Origin: Flavobacterium sp. WV_118_3
GTDB taxonomy: Bacteria; Bacteroidota; Bacteroidia; Flavobacteriales; Flavobacteriaceae
DNA length: 64,000 nt
Assembly (NCBI RefSeq): GCF_039778605.1
Contig: NZ_CP156060.1
Coordinates: 3,252,001 to 3,316,000, forward strand
Direction: 5' to 3'
The translations under genes and the position numbers were made by a program. This document shows, in pieces, positions 17,214-27,284 of this stretch (position 1 is the first letter of the stretch; every line of letters begins with the position of its first letter). Under the pieces are notes generated by a model. That model was not told the DNA's origin and did not search any database. It saw only the letters and a program-made list of their open reading frames with translations.

Positions 17214-18401
17214 ATGAAAACCCTTACCGACTTTAATTTTAAAGATAAAAAAGCAATTATCCGTGTTGACTTTAATGTGCCGCTTAATGAAAATTTCGAA
17301 GTAACCGATGCAACCCGTATCGAAGCAGCCAAACCAACGATCGATAAAATTTTAAATGAGGGTGGAAGCGTTATTCTGATGTCGCATTTAGGACGTCCGA
17401 AAGGCGTGGAAGAAAAATATTCACTAAAACATATCGTAGCCAAAACCGCTGCGGTATTGGGTGTTCCGGTAACCTTTGCATCCGATTGTATCGGTTCGGT
17501 AGCCGAAAATGCAGCGGCCAACTTACAACCGGGTGAAGTGTTGTTATTGGAAAATCTGCGTTTCCATGCCGAAGAAGAAAAAGGCGATGTGGAATTTGCT
17601 AAAAAACTTGCCAAACTGGGAGACATCTATGTAAATGATGCTTTCGGAACGGCACACCGTGCGCATGCTTCAACAACAATCATTGCCCAGTTTTTCCCGG
17701 AAAACAAATGTTTCGGGTTCCTGTTGGCAAAAGAAATCGAAAGTTTAAACAAAGTATTGCATCATGCCGAAAAACCGGTAACGGCTGTTTTAGGTGGATC
17801 CAAAGTATCGTCTAAAATTACTGTAATTGAGAATATCCTGGATAAAATTGACCATATGATTATTGGCGGCGGAATGACCTTTACCTTTATCAAAGCATTG
17901 GGCGGAAATATCGGAAATTCGATTTGTGAAGATGATAAACTGGAATTAGCATTAGACATTATAGCACAAGCAAAAGCTAAAAACGTACAAATCCACCTTC
18001 CGGTGGATGTCGTGGCGGCCGATGCTTTTTCAAACGAAGCCAATACCCAAATTGTTGATGTCAATCAGATTCCGGATGGATGGCAGGGATTGGACGTTGG
18101 ACCGAAATCATTGGAAGCGTTAAAAGACGTAATCAAAAATTCCAAAACGATTTTATGGAACGGGCCATTGGGCGTTTTTGAATTGGAAAAATTTGCAGAA
18201 GGAACCATTACCCTTGGAAACTTTATTGCTGAAGCTACTAAAAACGGAGCGTTTTCGCTTGTTGGTGGTGGCGATTCAGTAGCTGCAGTAAAACAATTTG
18301 GATTGGAACCGAAAATGAGCTATGTTTCTACCGGCGGTGGTGCTATGTTGGAAATGTTGGAAGGGAAAACATTGCCCGGAATCGCAGCCATTTTGGAATA
18401 A
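17214..18401 (+). CDS. pgk: Phosphoglycerate kinase
   Basis: A 395-residue glycolytic enzyme that transfers phosphate between 1,3-bisphosphoglycerate and ADP. It shows the N-terminal signature [13 protein letters not shown] (substrate-binding Asp and Asn), HLGRPKG, the [10 protein letters not shown] segment, and the C-terminal nucleotide-binding [13 protein letters not shown]. The length is standard. It has its own -7 element and comes directly after the decayed kinase gene. No terminator is clear before mltD. Confidence 0.98.
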   Translation: MKTLTDFNFKDKKAIIRVDFNVPLNENFEVTDATRIEAAKPTIDKILNEGGSVILMSHLGRPKGVEEKYSLKHIVAKTAAVLGVPVTFASDCIGSVAENAAANLQPGEVLLLENLRFHAEEEKGDVEFAKKLAKLGDIYVNDAFGTAHRAHASTTIIAQFFPENKCFGFLLAKEIESLNKVLHHAEKPVTAVLGGSKVSSKITVIENILDKIDHMIIGGGMTFTFIKALGGNIGNSICEDDKLELALDIIAQAKAKNVQIHLPVDVVAADAFSNEANTQIVDVNQIPDGWQGLDVGPKSLEALKDVIKNSKTILWNGPLGVFELEKFAEGTITLGNFIAEATKNGAFSLVGGGDSVAAVKQFGLEPKMSYVSTGGGAMLEMLEGKTLPGIAAILE

Positions 18402-18448
18402 ATTGCCATTTTTAACAATATTTAAACAAAATATAAGTTATTAGCTAT

Positions 18449-18456
18449 TATGTTTG
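18449..18456 (+). promoter_or_regulatory. -7 promoter element for mltD
   Basis: TATGTTTG fits TAnnTTTG, about 50 bp before the mltD start codon. Confidence 0.4.
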
Positions 18457-18505
18457 CATGGCTTACATAAGAAATTGAACTTTAACATGTTATAAGATAG
18501 AATGT

Positions 18506-20371
18506 ATGGATAATAAAAAAATATTGTCTTTGTTTTTAGGTCTGATCAGTCTGGGCGCTATGGCTCAGGAGACGGCCGAAAACGAAGTTCCGGCCAAACC
18601 GGAAATCAAATTGTCCTATCTGGACTCCCTAAAATCGACGTTCGTAAAATATGAAACCAGTGCCTGCATCGACGAAATGTGGATGAAGGAATTAAGCAAT
18701 CAGGATTTGTTTACCGATATGGAATCTGATCTTGCCAAAGTAAATATCGATCAGGAAGTTGCCTACGACCTGCCTACGGATTTACTTAAGGACCGCTTAA
18801 AAAGACTGGACGAAAAATCACCTTTCAACATCGAATACAATCAGGGACTTGAAAATATTATTAAATCATTCCTGAAAAACAGACCAAAAGCTTTCGAAAG
18901 AATGATGGCCATTTCGGAATATTATTTCCCGATGTTTGAAGAAAAGCTTGCGAAATATAATATTCCATTGGAAGTTAAATATTTAGCGGTTGTAGAATCG
19001 GCTTTAAATCCAAAAGCAAAATCAAGAGTGGGTGCTACCGGATTATGGCAGTTTATGTATGCTACCGGAAAACAATACAACCTGGAAGTGAATTCCTATG
19101 TAGACGAGCGTAGCGATCCTATGAAAGCTACCGAAGCCGCTTGTCAGTATTTGTCGACTATGTACGGTATTTTTGGCGACTGGGATCTGGTGCTGGCGTC
19201 CTATAATACCGGACCGGGTAACGTAGCCAAAGCAATCCGTCGTTCCGGAGGAATGACCAACTATTGGAATATTCGTAAATTCATGCACAAGGAAACACAA
19301 GGTTATCTTCCGGCTTTCCTGGCAACCATGTATATCTACGAATACCGTAAAGAACATGGTATCGTTCCGAAACGCGCACCAATGACGTATTTTGAAACGG
19401 ATACGCTAATGGTAAAACAAAAAATGTCGTTCAAACAACTTTCTGATTTATTGGATATACCGGTAGAACAATTGCGATTGTTAAACCCGATCTATAAACT
19501 GGATGTGGTTCCGTATGTAACCGACAAACCGCATTATATCCGTTTGCCTAAACAAAAAGCGGGTATGTTTGTTTCGAACGAAGATAAGATTTATGCCTAT
19601 GTGCAATATGAAGAAGGCAAACGCGAAAAACCGTTTACTTCTCCCAACATTCGTAAAGATGCGATTGCACAACGTACCACAAAACGCGATTCGCTTGCAG
19701 TAGCCAATGTGGAAGATTTACCGATGAAGTCGGTGAAAAAGACCCGCATTAAATACTATACCGTGAAACGCGGGGATAATCTGTCGGAGATTTCTTCAAA
19801 AAACAATGTGACCGTTGCCGAACTGAAGAAATGGAACAAGCTGAAAAAGAATACCGTTAATGCCGGACAAAAACTAAAAATTGAATTCGAAACCAATGTT
19901 ATGGTAGCCGACCGATCGGCAGCCAAAAAGAAAACGGCGGAACCAAAAATGGCCGAACCTAAAATTATAGAACCAAAAGCCACCGAAAACGATTTGTATG
20001 TTGTTCAGAAAGGGGATAACCTTACCGCTATTGCCGAAAAGAATAAAGTGACGATCGATCAGTTGAAAGAATGGAATAACATCGAAAACAGCGAAATCAA
20101 AATCGGTCAGAAATTAACGGTTCAGGCACCTGCTGAAGAAACTGCACCGGTAGCGGTGGTTGAAAAAGAAGTGAAAAAAGAAATCATAAACCGTGATTCC
20201 AGCAAAGAACGCAACTACAACAAAGAAAGAATGTATATCGTTCAGAAAGGGGATTCACTTTTCAGCATCGCTAAAAAACACCCGGGCATTACCGTTGCCG
20301 AAATCAAAAAATGGAATAATATCGATAACGAAAATATCAAACCCGGAATGAAACTTAAAATCAACGGGTAG
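18506..20371 (+). CDS. mltD: Lytic transglycosylase MltD-like, SLT plus three LysM domains
   Basis: A 621-residue cell-wall enzyme that cleaves peptidoglycan without water to leave 1,6-anhydro ends. A signal peptide (residues 1-20) is followed by an SLT domain of family 1D with catalytic Glu in VVESALNPKAKS (about residue 160) and the GATGLWQFM and YNTGPGNV motifs. Three LysM peptidoglycan-binding domains follow, beginning YYTVKRGDNLSEI, LYVVQKGDNLTAI and MYIVQKGDSLFSI (about residues 418, 500 and 575), separated by charged linkers. Downstream genes follow on the same strand with short gaps. Confidence 0.95.
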   Translation: MDNKKILSLFLGLISLGAMAQETAENEVPAKPEIKLSYLDSLKSTFVKYETSACIDEMWMKELSNQDLFTDMESDLAKVNIDQEVAYDLPTDLLKDRLKRLDEKSPFNIEYNQGLENIIKSFLKNRPKAFERMMAISEYYFPMFEEKLAKYNIPLEVKYLAVVESALNPKAKSRVGATGLWQFMYATGKQYNLEVNSYVDERSDPMKATEAACQYLSTMYGIFGDWDLVLASYNTGPGNVAKAIRRSGGMTNYWNIRKFMHKETQGYLPAFLATMYIYEYRKEHGIVPKRAPMTYFETDTLMVKQKMSFKQLSDLLDIPVEQLRLLNPIYKLDVVPYVTDKPHYIRLPKQKAGMFVSNEDKIYAYVQYEEGKREKPFTSPNIRKDAIAQRTTKRDSLAVANVEDLPMKSVKKTRIKYYTVKRGDNLSEISSKNNVTVAELKKWNKLKKNTVNAGQKLKIEFETNVMVADRSAAKKKTAEPKMAEPKIIEPKATENDLYVVQKGDNLTAIAEKNKVTIDQLKEWNNIENSEIKIGQKLTVQAPAEETAPVAVVEKEVKKEIINRDSSKERNYNKERMYIVQKGDSLFSIAKKHPGITVAEIKKWNNIDNENIKPGMKLKING

Positions 20372-20389
20372 ATTCTCCCAAAATAATCC

Positions 20390-21376
20390 GTGAAAAAAGC
20401 AATCTTTTTTGCAATACTCTTACCAATGCTTTCTCTTGTTTCCTGTAAAGACAGACAGAAACAAGGGGAAGCATTTTTGCCTGAATCAAAAGGGAATATT
20501 AATGAAATTGCCATCGTGATCGACGATGTGATGTGGAACGGTGAAGTGGGCGACAGTCTTCGTAAAAAATTGGCTTATCCGGTAGATGGATTGCCACAGG
20601 AAGAACCGATTTTTACGATCAACCAGTACTCTCCTAAAATTTTTGAAGGCGTCGTAACACAAAGCCGGAATATTTTGGTCGTGTCCAAAGGACTGAACAA
20701 AGAATTCAAACACGTGGAAAACAAATATGCCAAACCGCAAAATGTTTTCTATATCACCGGATATTCCATTCACGAAATTCTCGACCTGATCGAAACCCAT
20801 TCGGAAACCCTTATTTCGATTATCAAATATTCCGAAATCCATTATGTCCAGCATAAAATGGAAAAAGCCCGATTGAGTGACGATAAACTTCGGGGTGTGT
20901 TTATGATCAATATTGAAATTCCGGATACGTATCGTTATGCCGATGAAAAGGAATATTTTTATTGGATGAAAAAAGACATTCCATCCGGTAGCTCCAGTCT
21001 TTTGGTCTATCAGGTGCCGATTTCACAAATTGAAAAGAACAATGATATCGTTGGTAATATTGTAAAAGTCCGCGATTCGGTGGGCGCTTTGTATATCCGC
21101 GGAACGATGGAACATTCCTCGATGGTCACCGAAGAAGGCTATTCTCCCTATTTTATGAATACCCGTCTCGATGGCAAAACCGCCTATGAAACCAAAGGAA
21201 CCTGGGAACTTCAGAATAACTTTATGAGCGGACCGTTTCTGAATTATGCCATCCGCGATGAAAAAAACAAACGCTATCTCATTCTGGAAGGTTTTGTTTA
21301 CGATCCGTCGAATGCCAAAAGAGATATGATTTTTGAACTGGAAGCGATTATGAAATCCGTTCACATACTGCAATAA
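20390..21376 (+). CDS. DUF4837 family lipoprotein
   Basis: A 328-residue protein with a lipoprotein signal (MLSLVSCKDRQ, Cys19). The start is GTG at 20390; no ATG upstream is in frame, and GTG gives a complete signal peptide. The mature part (IAIVIDDVMWNGEVGDSLRKKL near the start, named here by its ends) matches what I recall of the DUF4837 family, found almost only in Bacteroidetes and of unknown role. It follows mltD by 18 bp, so the two are likely co-transcribed and may both act on the envelope. Confidence 0.85.
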   Translation: MKKAIFFAILLPMLSLVSCKDRQKQGEAFLPESKGNINEIAIVIDDVMWNGEVGDSLRKKLAYPVDGLPQEEPIFTINQYSPKIFEGVVTQSRNILVVSKGLNKEFKHVENKYAKPQNVFYITGYSIHEILDLIETHSETLISIIKYSEIHYVQHKMEKARLSDDKLRGVFMINIEIPDTYRYADEKEYFYWMKKDIPSGSSSLLVYQVPISQIEKNNDIVGNIVKVRDSVGALYIRGTMEHSSMVTEEGYSPYFMNTRLDGKTAYETKGTWELQNNFMSGPFLNYAIRDEKNKRYLILEGFVYDPSNAKRDMIFELEAIMKSVHILQ

Positions 21377-21396
21377 TTTATGACAACCATACAGAT

Positions 21397-21846
21397 ATGA
21401 CTCTAAAATTCGAAATAAAGCGATTTAACGAACTTTCGCTTGCTGATCTATATGCTAGCCTACAATTGCGTTCCGAAATCTTTGTAGTCGAACAGGATTG
21501 CGTTTATCAGGATATTGATGGCAAAGATCAGAAAGCGCTACACCTAATGGGAACTTTTAACGGGGAATTGGTAGCCTATTGCCGAATCTTCCAGCCGGGC
21601 GATTATTTTCAAAATGCCGCTTCCATTGGAAGGGTAGTGGTGAAACAATCCTACCGCGACCGCAAATGGGGTCATGATCTGATTCGCGAAGCCAAAAACG
21701 GAATCCGGGCACACTACGGTACGGATACCATCACCATCTCGGCACAATTATACCTGAAACGTTTTTACGAATCCCACGGATTTGTTCAGGCTTCGGACGA
21801 ATACCTGGAAGATAATATTCCGCATATCGAAATGCAGATAAAATAA
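21397..21846 (+). CDS. GNAT acetyltransferase, ElaA-like
   Basis: A 149-residue protein of the GNAT superfamily. The N-terminal LYASLQLRSEIFVVEQDCVYQDID region is diagnostic of ElaA-type members (named by its ends), and the acetyl-CoA-binding segment is IGRVVVKQSYRDRKWGHDLI. The acceptor substrate is unknown. It lies 20 bp after the DUF4837 gene and is convergent with the OmpA-domain gene, with only 2 bp between the stop codons. Confidence 0.9.
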   Translation: MTLKFEIKRFNELSLADLYASLQLRSEIFVVEQDCVYQDIDGKDQKALHLMGTFNGELVAYCRIFQPGDYFQNAASIGRVVVKQSYRDRKWGHDLIREAKNGIRAHYGTDTITISAQLYLKRFYESHGFVQASDEYLEDNIPHIEMQIK

Positions 21847-21848
21847 CG

Positions 21849-22667
21849 TTACACTTTCGTAATCACCAATTCCACGCGTCGATCCTGATCCGGGCCATTG
21901 CCCAAAGGTTGGGTGTTTCCGTAGCCTTTAAATGTCATTCGGTTTTTGTCGATTCTTTTCTGAATCAGAAATTTATAAACAGCCTGAGCACGGTTGTGTG
22001 AAAGCATTCTCTTTTTGGTGTCTTTGTCGATCGCCTCTTTTTGAAACGTAGGTGTACAGCAAATATGACCCTGAATTTCGAATTCCAGATTTTTGTATTT
22101 CTGTAACAACTTGGCCACCCGTTCCAGTTCGTTTTTCGATTTTAGCGTTAAACGACTACTTCCTTTATCAAAAAGGATTTTTTCAAGATAGATCCGGTCG
22201 CCAACTATCAGATCGCCTTTAATGGTCGAATGCATTCCGGGAATCGGTTTAGGCGGAACCGGTTTAAAGTTCATCACCACATCGACGCGTCGGTTTTTCT
22301 GGCGTACTTCCGGAAGGTTGTCCACAATATCGTCGTCGATCAAAACACGCCCTTTGCCTTCGATGGTTACAATGATCTTGTTTTTGATTCCCTTTTCAAT
22401 CAGCTTATTTTTGATTGTATTCGCCCGATTGTTCGACAGCTTATAGTTATAGGCATCTTTACCGCGATCGTCGCAATAACCGTAAATCTGGATGCTCTCG
22501 ATACGGGAAGTATCGATTGCCTTTACGAAAGCTACTACGTCATTGGCCTGTTTTTCTTCCAGGTTAAATTTGTCAAATTCAAAATAAACAGAATGTACAA
22601 CCTCTTCCTGTGCCGTCAGAAACTGACACGTCAGCAAAAAAAGAAAAACAAGCGCAATACGTTTCAT
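21849..22667 (-). CDS. Secreted protein with two OmpA-like domains
   Basis: A 272-residue protein with a signal peptide (ending FLTAQEEV). It contains two peptidoglycan-binding OmpA-like domains in tandem. The first is VYFEFDKFNLEE with YGYCDDRGKDAYNYKLSNNRA (about residues 26-130). The second is ILFDKGSSRLTLKSKNEL with GHICCTPT and LSHNRAQAVYKFL (about 165-272). The second domain has an insertion around CCTPT where the usual TD motif lies, so its diaminopimelate-binding site may differ. It follows kup by 10 bp, so it is probably in the same operon. Confidence 0.88.
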   Translation of the reverse strand: MKRIALVFLFLLTCQFLTAQEEVVHSVYFEFDKFNLEEKQANDVVAFVKAIDTSRIESIQIYGYCDDRGKDAYNYKLSNNRANTIKNKLIEKGIKNKIIVTIEGKGRVLIDDDIVDNLPEVRQKNRRVDVVMNFKPVPPKPIPGMHSTIKGDLIVGDRIYLEKILFDKGSSRLTLKSKNELERVAKLLQKYKNLEFEIQGHICCTPTFQKEAIDKDTKKRMLSHNRAQAVYKFLIQKRIDKNRMTFKGYGNTQPLGNGPDQDRRVELVITKV

Positions 22668-22677
22668 ATTTCAGATG

Positions 22678-24660
22678 TTATTTTCGGTCTTTAATTCGGG
22701 TCAGACTGATGTCTTCCGGCGGATGGATCACAATTGGATATTGTTCGATTTTTACCGAACTGCTATCCAGTCCAAAAGCCTGTTCTTCGGATAAACTGAT
22801 TTTTTTCAGGAAGAAATAAATATCCAGAATAATACGTTGGTACCAAGGGAAATCGTTATCGTAGGACATAAATTTTTCGATTAGTACAAACTTGAAATCA
22901 CCCAATACGTTGTTTCGATTCAGGGATTCATAACGACTGGTAATGTCCACTTCGCCGTTTTTAACCATATCCTGAACTACTTTTTTAAACAACAGGTTAA
23001 TGCGCGGTGCGACACGGAATCCCAAATAGAAATCCACCCGGATAATATCGTCTTTTACAATCTCACGAACGCGGTATTCCATTTCATACGGTTCGTCGAC
23101 TACGTTTACGTGAATCAGCCAGTAAATATCGGCGCGTTTCGGACGCTTTTGCAAAATGGAATAAATAATTTTCGATTCCACTTCATCTCCGTGGCTGGCA
23201 TTGGTCATATAAACCAAATGCGTGGCATATTTTGGTATCGAAAGGTCGTTACTCAACTCGGAAATAACATTTTTAAACTTGTCGATTTTAACGAATTCGG
23301 TATAGTCTTTTCGGATCTTTTTAGCGGTAAACCAGGCGATCATAATAAAGGCCAGTAAGCCGGCAATGAATACCGATACATAACCACCATGCGGGAATTT
23401 TTCGATATTGGCCAGGAAGAACGAGATTTCAATGGTTAGGTATAAAGCGATAACCAAAACGATAAAGATTGGGTTATAGCGTTTTAATACCATAAAGAAG
23501 CCCAGTAAAATGGTGGTCATAATCATACACATGACGATTGCCAGTCCGTAGGCGGCTTCCATATTTCCGGATTCTTCAAAGTGAACGACAATAAATACAC
23601 ATCCGATAAATAACAACCAGTTGATAGACGGAATGTATAATTGCCCTTTTAATTCGGTTGGGTATTTGATGCGCACTTTTGGCCATAGGTTTAAACGCAT
23701 CGCTTCACTGATCAAGGTAAACGATCCGCTAATCAATGCCTGCGAAGCAATAACGGCTGCCATGGTTGCGATCGCAATTCCGAATGGTAAAAACCAGTCC
23801 GGCATCACCAGATAGAATGGATTTCCGGGATTGTTGGCGTTTCCGCTTAGTTCGACTAAAGTGCTTCCGGTATTCGAAATCAGATAAGCTCCCTGACCGA
23901 AGTAGTTTAAAACCAGCATACTTTTTACAAAAATCCAGCTGATTCGGATGTTTTTGATACCACAATGTCCAAGGTCACTGTACAAGGCTTCCGCTCCGGT
24001 GGTACACAGGAATACATAGCCTAAAACATAGAATCCTTCGTGGTGTATTTTTAATAAATGAAAAGCATAGTAAGGGTTTAGTGCTTTTAATACAGCAACA
24101 TTTCCCATCAGGTGAATAACACCTAGCGTTCCCAACATTCCGAACCAAAGTAGCATTAATGGGCCGAAGAATTTTCCAACCAGTTTGGTTCCGAATCGCT
24201 GAATAAAGAATAAAGCAAAAAGAATTCCAATAACAATCGGAATGGTGTTTAGTTCCGGATTATAAGTTCGCAATCCTTCGATAGCTGATGATACGGAAAT
24301 GGGTGGTGTAATAATACCGTCGGCGAGCAGGGCGCTTCCTCCCAGAATAGCGGGAACGATCAGCCAGCGCTTTTTGAGTTTTTTGACAAGGGTGTAGAGC
24401 GAAAAGATTCCACCTTCCCCTTTATTGTCGGCACGTAATGTGAGAATTACATACTTAAAAGTTGTCTGAATGGTTAGCGTCCAGAAAATACAGGAAATCG
24501 CACCAAGTACCACATCCGGATCGATAGCCTGTTTTCCAACAATGGCTTTCATTACGTATAATGGAGAGGTTCCGATATCTCCATAAATAATTCCTAATGT
24601 GACAATTAAACCACCTAGGGTCACTTTGTTAAGGTGGTTACTGCTGTGTGTAGAACTCAC
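22678..24660 (-). CDS. kup: KUP-family potassium transporter
   Basis: A 660-residue inner-membrane K+ uptake protein, likely a K+/H+ symporter. The N-terminal LGIIYGDIGTSPLYVMKAI signature is diagnostic, and about 12 transmembrane helices cover residues 15-455, with a C-terminal cytoplasmic domain after that. The start is GTG at 24660 (GTG AGT TCT), with no better ATG in frame. Upstream on the minus strand lies a -7 match TAATTTTG (24682-24689). The double OmpA-domain gene follows at once. Confidence 0.96.
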   Translation of the reverse strand: MSSTHSSNHLNKVTLGGLIVTLGIIYGDIGTSPLYVMKAIVGKQAIDPDVVLGAISCIFWTLTIQTTFKYVILTLRADNKGEGGIFSLYTLVKKLKKRWLIVPAILGGSALLADGIITPPISVSSAIEGLRTYNPELNTIPIVIGILFALFFIQRFGTKLVGKFFGPLMLLWFGMLGTLGVIHLMGNVAVLKALNPYYAFHLLKIHHEGFYVLGYVFLCTTGAEALYSDLGHCGIKNIRISWIFVKSMLVLNYFGQGAYLISNTGSTLVELSGNANNPGNPFYLVMPDWFLPFGIAIATMAAVIASQALISGSFTLISEAMRLNLWPKVRIKYPTELKGQLYIPSINWLLFIGCVFIVVHFEESGNMEAAYGLAIVMCMIMTTILLGFFMVLKRYNPIFIVLVIALYLTIEISFFLANIEKFPHGGYVSVFIAGLLAFIMIAWFTAKKIRKDYTEFVKIDKFKNVISELSNDLSIPKYATHLVYMTNASHGDEVESKIIYSILQKRPKRADIYWLIHVNVVDEPYEMEYRVREIVKDDIIRVDFYLGFRVAPRINLLFKKVVQDMVKNGEVDITSRYESLNRNNVLGDFKFVLIEKFMSYDNDFPWYQRIILDIYFFLKKISLSEEQAFGLDSSSVKIEQYPIVIHPPEDISLTRIKDRK

Positions 24661-24681
24661 GATGTGAAATATTTAAAATCA

Positions 24682-24689
24682 CAAAATTA
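24682..24689 (-). promoter_or_regulatory. -7 promoter element for kup
   Basis: TAATTTTG on the minus strand fits TAnnTTTG, 22 bp before the GTG start of kup. Confidence 0.4.
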
Positions 24690-24727
24690 TCATAAAAAAC
24701 GAAAGTCCTACACAATTCTTGCGAAAA

Positions 24728-26368
24728 TTAATTTTTAAGGATTTTATTGTATTCCGACTGATTATTGAGCAATGCTTGCGCTTTTGTTATTTCTATGTTA
24801 CTTTTTGTGTAATATTGATACAATCCTTCTTTATACTGATAGCGTTTTATGATTTCGTCGACAATAAGTTTTTTGATTTCCGACTTGTTTTTATCCAACT
24901 CTTTTTCCTCACTTCGTTGTACGGCTGCTAATAGTTGTTGGTATTCGGCAGTAATACTTTCTTCGATTTTTTCTTTTTTGGCTGTGGCTAAGGTGTTTTT
25001 TAAAGCCAATTCGGTTTCGGTGTCAAATTCGAATTTCTCTTTTTTCAAAAAGGCTTTGAATTCAGTAAAATCGGTGTCCGAAAAAGTCGGAATGGTTGTT
25101 CCTAAATTCGGATTTTTATAATAGTACTGCGTTACGTAGTTGAAAATCCCGTCGTTTTTTAGCAAAGCATCCGAGATCGTACTCGTTTTGGCTTCTGCAA
25201 GCTCGATGTCGGGTTGAATACCACCACCGTCATAAACGGTTCTTCCTTTACGGGTTTTAAAAGCGTTATACTGACTCGCATCGGTACGAATCGCTTTTCC
25301 GTTTTTATCTTTTTTGGAATAATCCAATGCCTGAATACATCTTCCGGATGGCGTATAGTAGCGGGAGATAGTCACTTTTACCTGTGTTCCGTAGGTTAAA
25401 TCCAACGGACGTTGTACCAATCCTTTTCCGAAACTTCGGGCGCCCACAATTACGGCTCGGTCCAGATCCTGTAATGCTCCGGCTACAATTTCGGACGCGG
25501 ACGCACTTTTTCCATCAACCAGAACAGCTAGTGGAATCGTTAGGTCAACCGGTTGTTTTTGTGTTTTATAGCTGTTATTGTGTTTTTCAATTTTTGATTT
25601 TGTGGTTACGATGACCTCGTTTTGCGGTACAAAAAGATTACAGATGTTCACCGCTTCATGTAGTAAACCACCCGGATTTCCGCGTAAATCGAGTATGATT
25701 TTGGTCGCACCCTGACTTTTTAATTTTTCCAGCGCGTCTTTGGTTTCGGCCGATGCTTTCGCATTAAATTGTGACAATACGATATAACCGGTTGTTTTGT
25801 CGGCTAACAATGCATAAAAAGGTACCGCTTTAATTTCGACTTCATCCAGTACAATTTGGGTTTTCATTAGTTTTCCCTGACGTTTGTATTGTATGTCGAT
25901 CTTGGAATTTTTAGAGCCTTTTAAAAGTTGCGCGGCATCGTCTTTAAAATCAACTAAGTTGACATCGCCAATCTGAACAATTTCATCACCGGCTTTTAAA
26001 CCGGCTTTGTCGGCTGGAAAGTTTTTATACGGCTCACGGATAATCAAACGCCCTTCGCGTCGTGAAATATACGCACCGATTCCGGTATATTCACCGGTCG
26101 AATTGATCTTGAATTTCGCAACATCCTGTTCGTTAAAGTAAACCGTATACGGATCCAGATCCAACAACATGTTTTTAATGGCTTTGTCCATCAAGTCGGC
26201 CGGATTGGTCTCGTCTACATAATTCTGATTGACGGTTTTAAATAGCGTTGTGAAGATTTCGATCTGCTTGGCAATTTCAAAAAAGTCATCCCTGAAACTG
26301 GCACCTACAAACAAAAAACCTCCCGCAACTACAGGAATAATATATCTTCTTTTAAACTGACGTAGCAT
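24728..26368 (-). CDS. S41 family C-terminal processing peptidase
   Basis: A 546-residue periplasmic serine protease of the CtpA/Prc type. An N-terminal membrane anchor (YIIPVVAGGFLFVGASF) is followed by a PDZ domain (ADKAGLKAGDEIVQIGDVNL, about residues 100-175) and the catalytic Ser/Lys dyad in GKSASASEIVAG and ARSFGKGLVQ. A charged C-terminal tail of about 150 residues is present. I place the start at 26368 (MLRQFKRRYI), which directly follows the upstream gene's stop; the longer frame would add 25 residues overlapping that gene. It is translated in tandem with the DUF4349 gene. Confidence 0.93.
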   Translation of the reverse strand: MLRQFKRRYIIPVVAGGFLFVGASFRDDFFEIAKQIEIFTTLFKTVNQNYVDETNPADLMDKAIKNMLLDLDPYTVYFNEQDVAKFKINSTGEYTGIGAYISRREGRLIIREPYKNFPADKAGLKAGDEIVQIGDVNLVDFKDDAAQLLKGSKNSKIDIQYKRQGKLMKTQIVLDEVEIKAVPFYALLADKTTGYIVLSQFNAKASAETKDALEKLKSQGATKIILDLRGNPGGLLHEAVNICNLFVPQNEVIVTTKSKIEKHNNSYKTQKQPVDLTIPLAVLVDGKSASASEIVAGALQDLDRAVIVGARSFGKGLVQRPLDLTYGTQVKVTISRYYTPSGRCIQALDYSKKDKNGKAIRTDASQYNAFKTRKGRTVYDGGGIQPDIELAEAKTSTISDALLKNDGIFNYVTQYYYKNPNLGTTIPTFSDTDFTEFKAFLKKEKFEFDTETELALKNTLATAKKEKIEESITAEYQQLLAAVQRSEEKELDKNKSEIKKLIVDEIIKRYQYKEGLYQYYTKSNIEITKAQALLNNQSEYNKILKN

Positions 26369-26370
26369 TT

Positions 26371-27195
26371 TTAAACGGATTTTTTCTTTAATCTTTTGCG
26401 TATATACACCAAAAGTAACACGAAAATAAGGATAAATGGCCAAACTTGCAGTAGGTCAAGGAAGAAAGTTGAAATCCCGAAAAAGCCTTCTTTAAACGAA
26501 TTCCACATTTTACTGCCGTAGGAAACGGTCACGCCGCTTTCGGAGGCATTTTGAGTGTACATTTCGATCGTGATGGTACTCATCGCAATCCGGCTTTGCA
26601 GGTATTTTAACCGCCCTTCGATCGATTCAATTTCTTCGCGAACCGTTGCCAGTCCTTTTTCGATTTCCAGTATTTCGGAGACTTTAGTCGCTTTGTTTAA
26701 TAAATCAAGATAGCGTTTTTCTAAGGTTTTTTTGGTATTGATGCGCGATTCGATATCGATATATTCTTCGGTTACATCATCGGATGCAATTTCTTTGCGA
26801 TCAAAATGGGAAACGCCTTTGCCGATATCGTTGATAAACGCATCAAAAGCCGTATTCGGAATCCGGATCGTCAGATTGCGGTAAACCGAATTGTTGTTTT
26901 TTCCGGTTACATCGTTTTGGATGGCAGCTTTATATTTTATAATTGCCTTTTGAATATCGGTATACGACTGGTTGAGGTCGGATGTTTCAAACCGAAGGTT
27001 GGCATTTTTAATGATTTTAGCTTCGATAGTGGTTTCCGATCCGCCGGCAGCAGCAGCTTCATCAGCCATAGGCGCGGGTTCCAGATTCATCATTTTGACA
27101 TCGAGGGATTCCGCCACGGCCACATCTTCGGAATGTTGGTTTTTACAGCTAATAGAAAAGGTAAGGACCGCTACAGCAAGGAGTATTTTTTTCAT
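26371..27195 (-). CDS. DUF4349 lipoprotein with a coiled coil
   Basis: A 274-residue protein with a lipoprotein signal (MKKILLAVAVLTFSISCKNQ, Cys17). The DUF4349 region includes ANLRFETSDLNQSYTDI, then a conserved RIPNTAFDAFINDI segment, a coiled coil (about residues 150-205) and a C-terminal transmembrane helix (WPFILIFVLLLVYI) followed by Lys/Arg. Upstream ATGs at 27207 and 27222 only lengthen the signal peptide. Function unknown; the stop of this gene sits 2 bp from the start of the S41 protease. Confidence 0.88.
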   Translation of the reverse strand: MKKILLAVAVLTFSISCKNQHSEDVAVAESLDVKMMNLEPAPMADEAAAAGGSETTIEAKIIKNANLRFETSDLNQSYTDIQKAIIKYKAAIQNDVTGKNNNSVYRNLTIRIPNTAFDAFINDIGKGVSHFDRKEIASDDVTEEYIDIESRINTKKTLEKRYLDLLNKATKVSEILEIEKGLATVREEIESIEGRLKYLQSRIAMSTITIEMYTQNASESGVTVSYGSKMWNSFKEGFFGISTFFLDLLQVWPFILIFVLLLVYIRKRLKKKSV

Positions 27196-27284
27196 AGAAA
27201 GTGCCATTAGTTTGATATACAACGTAAAATCACAACTAAAAGTACAATTTTAGATGGAATTGGAATTCGATACAATGAAAAATC

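Noticed and set aside
20706-20721. CACGTG core inside the DUF4837 gene
   Set aside because: Only 11 of 16 bases match parS; the left arm does not fit.
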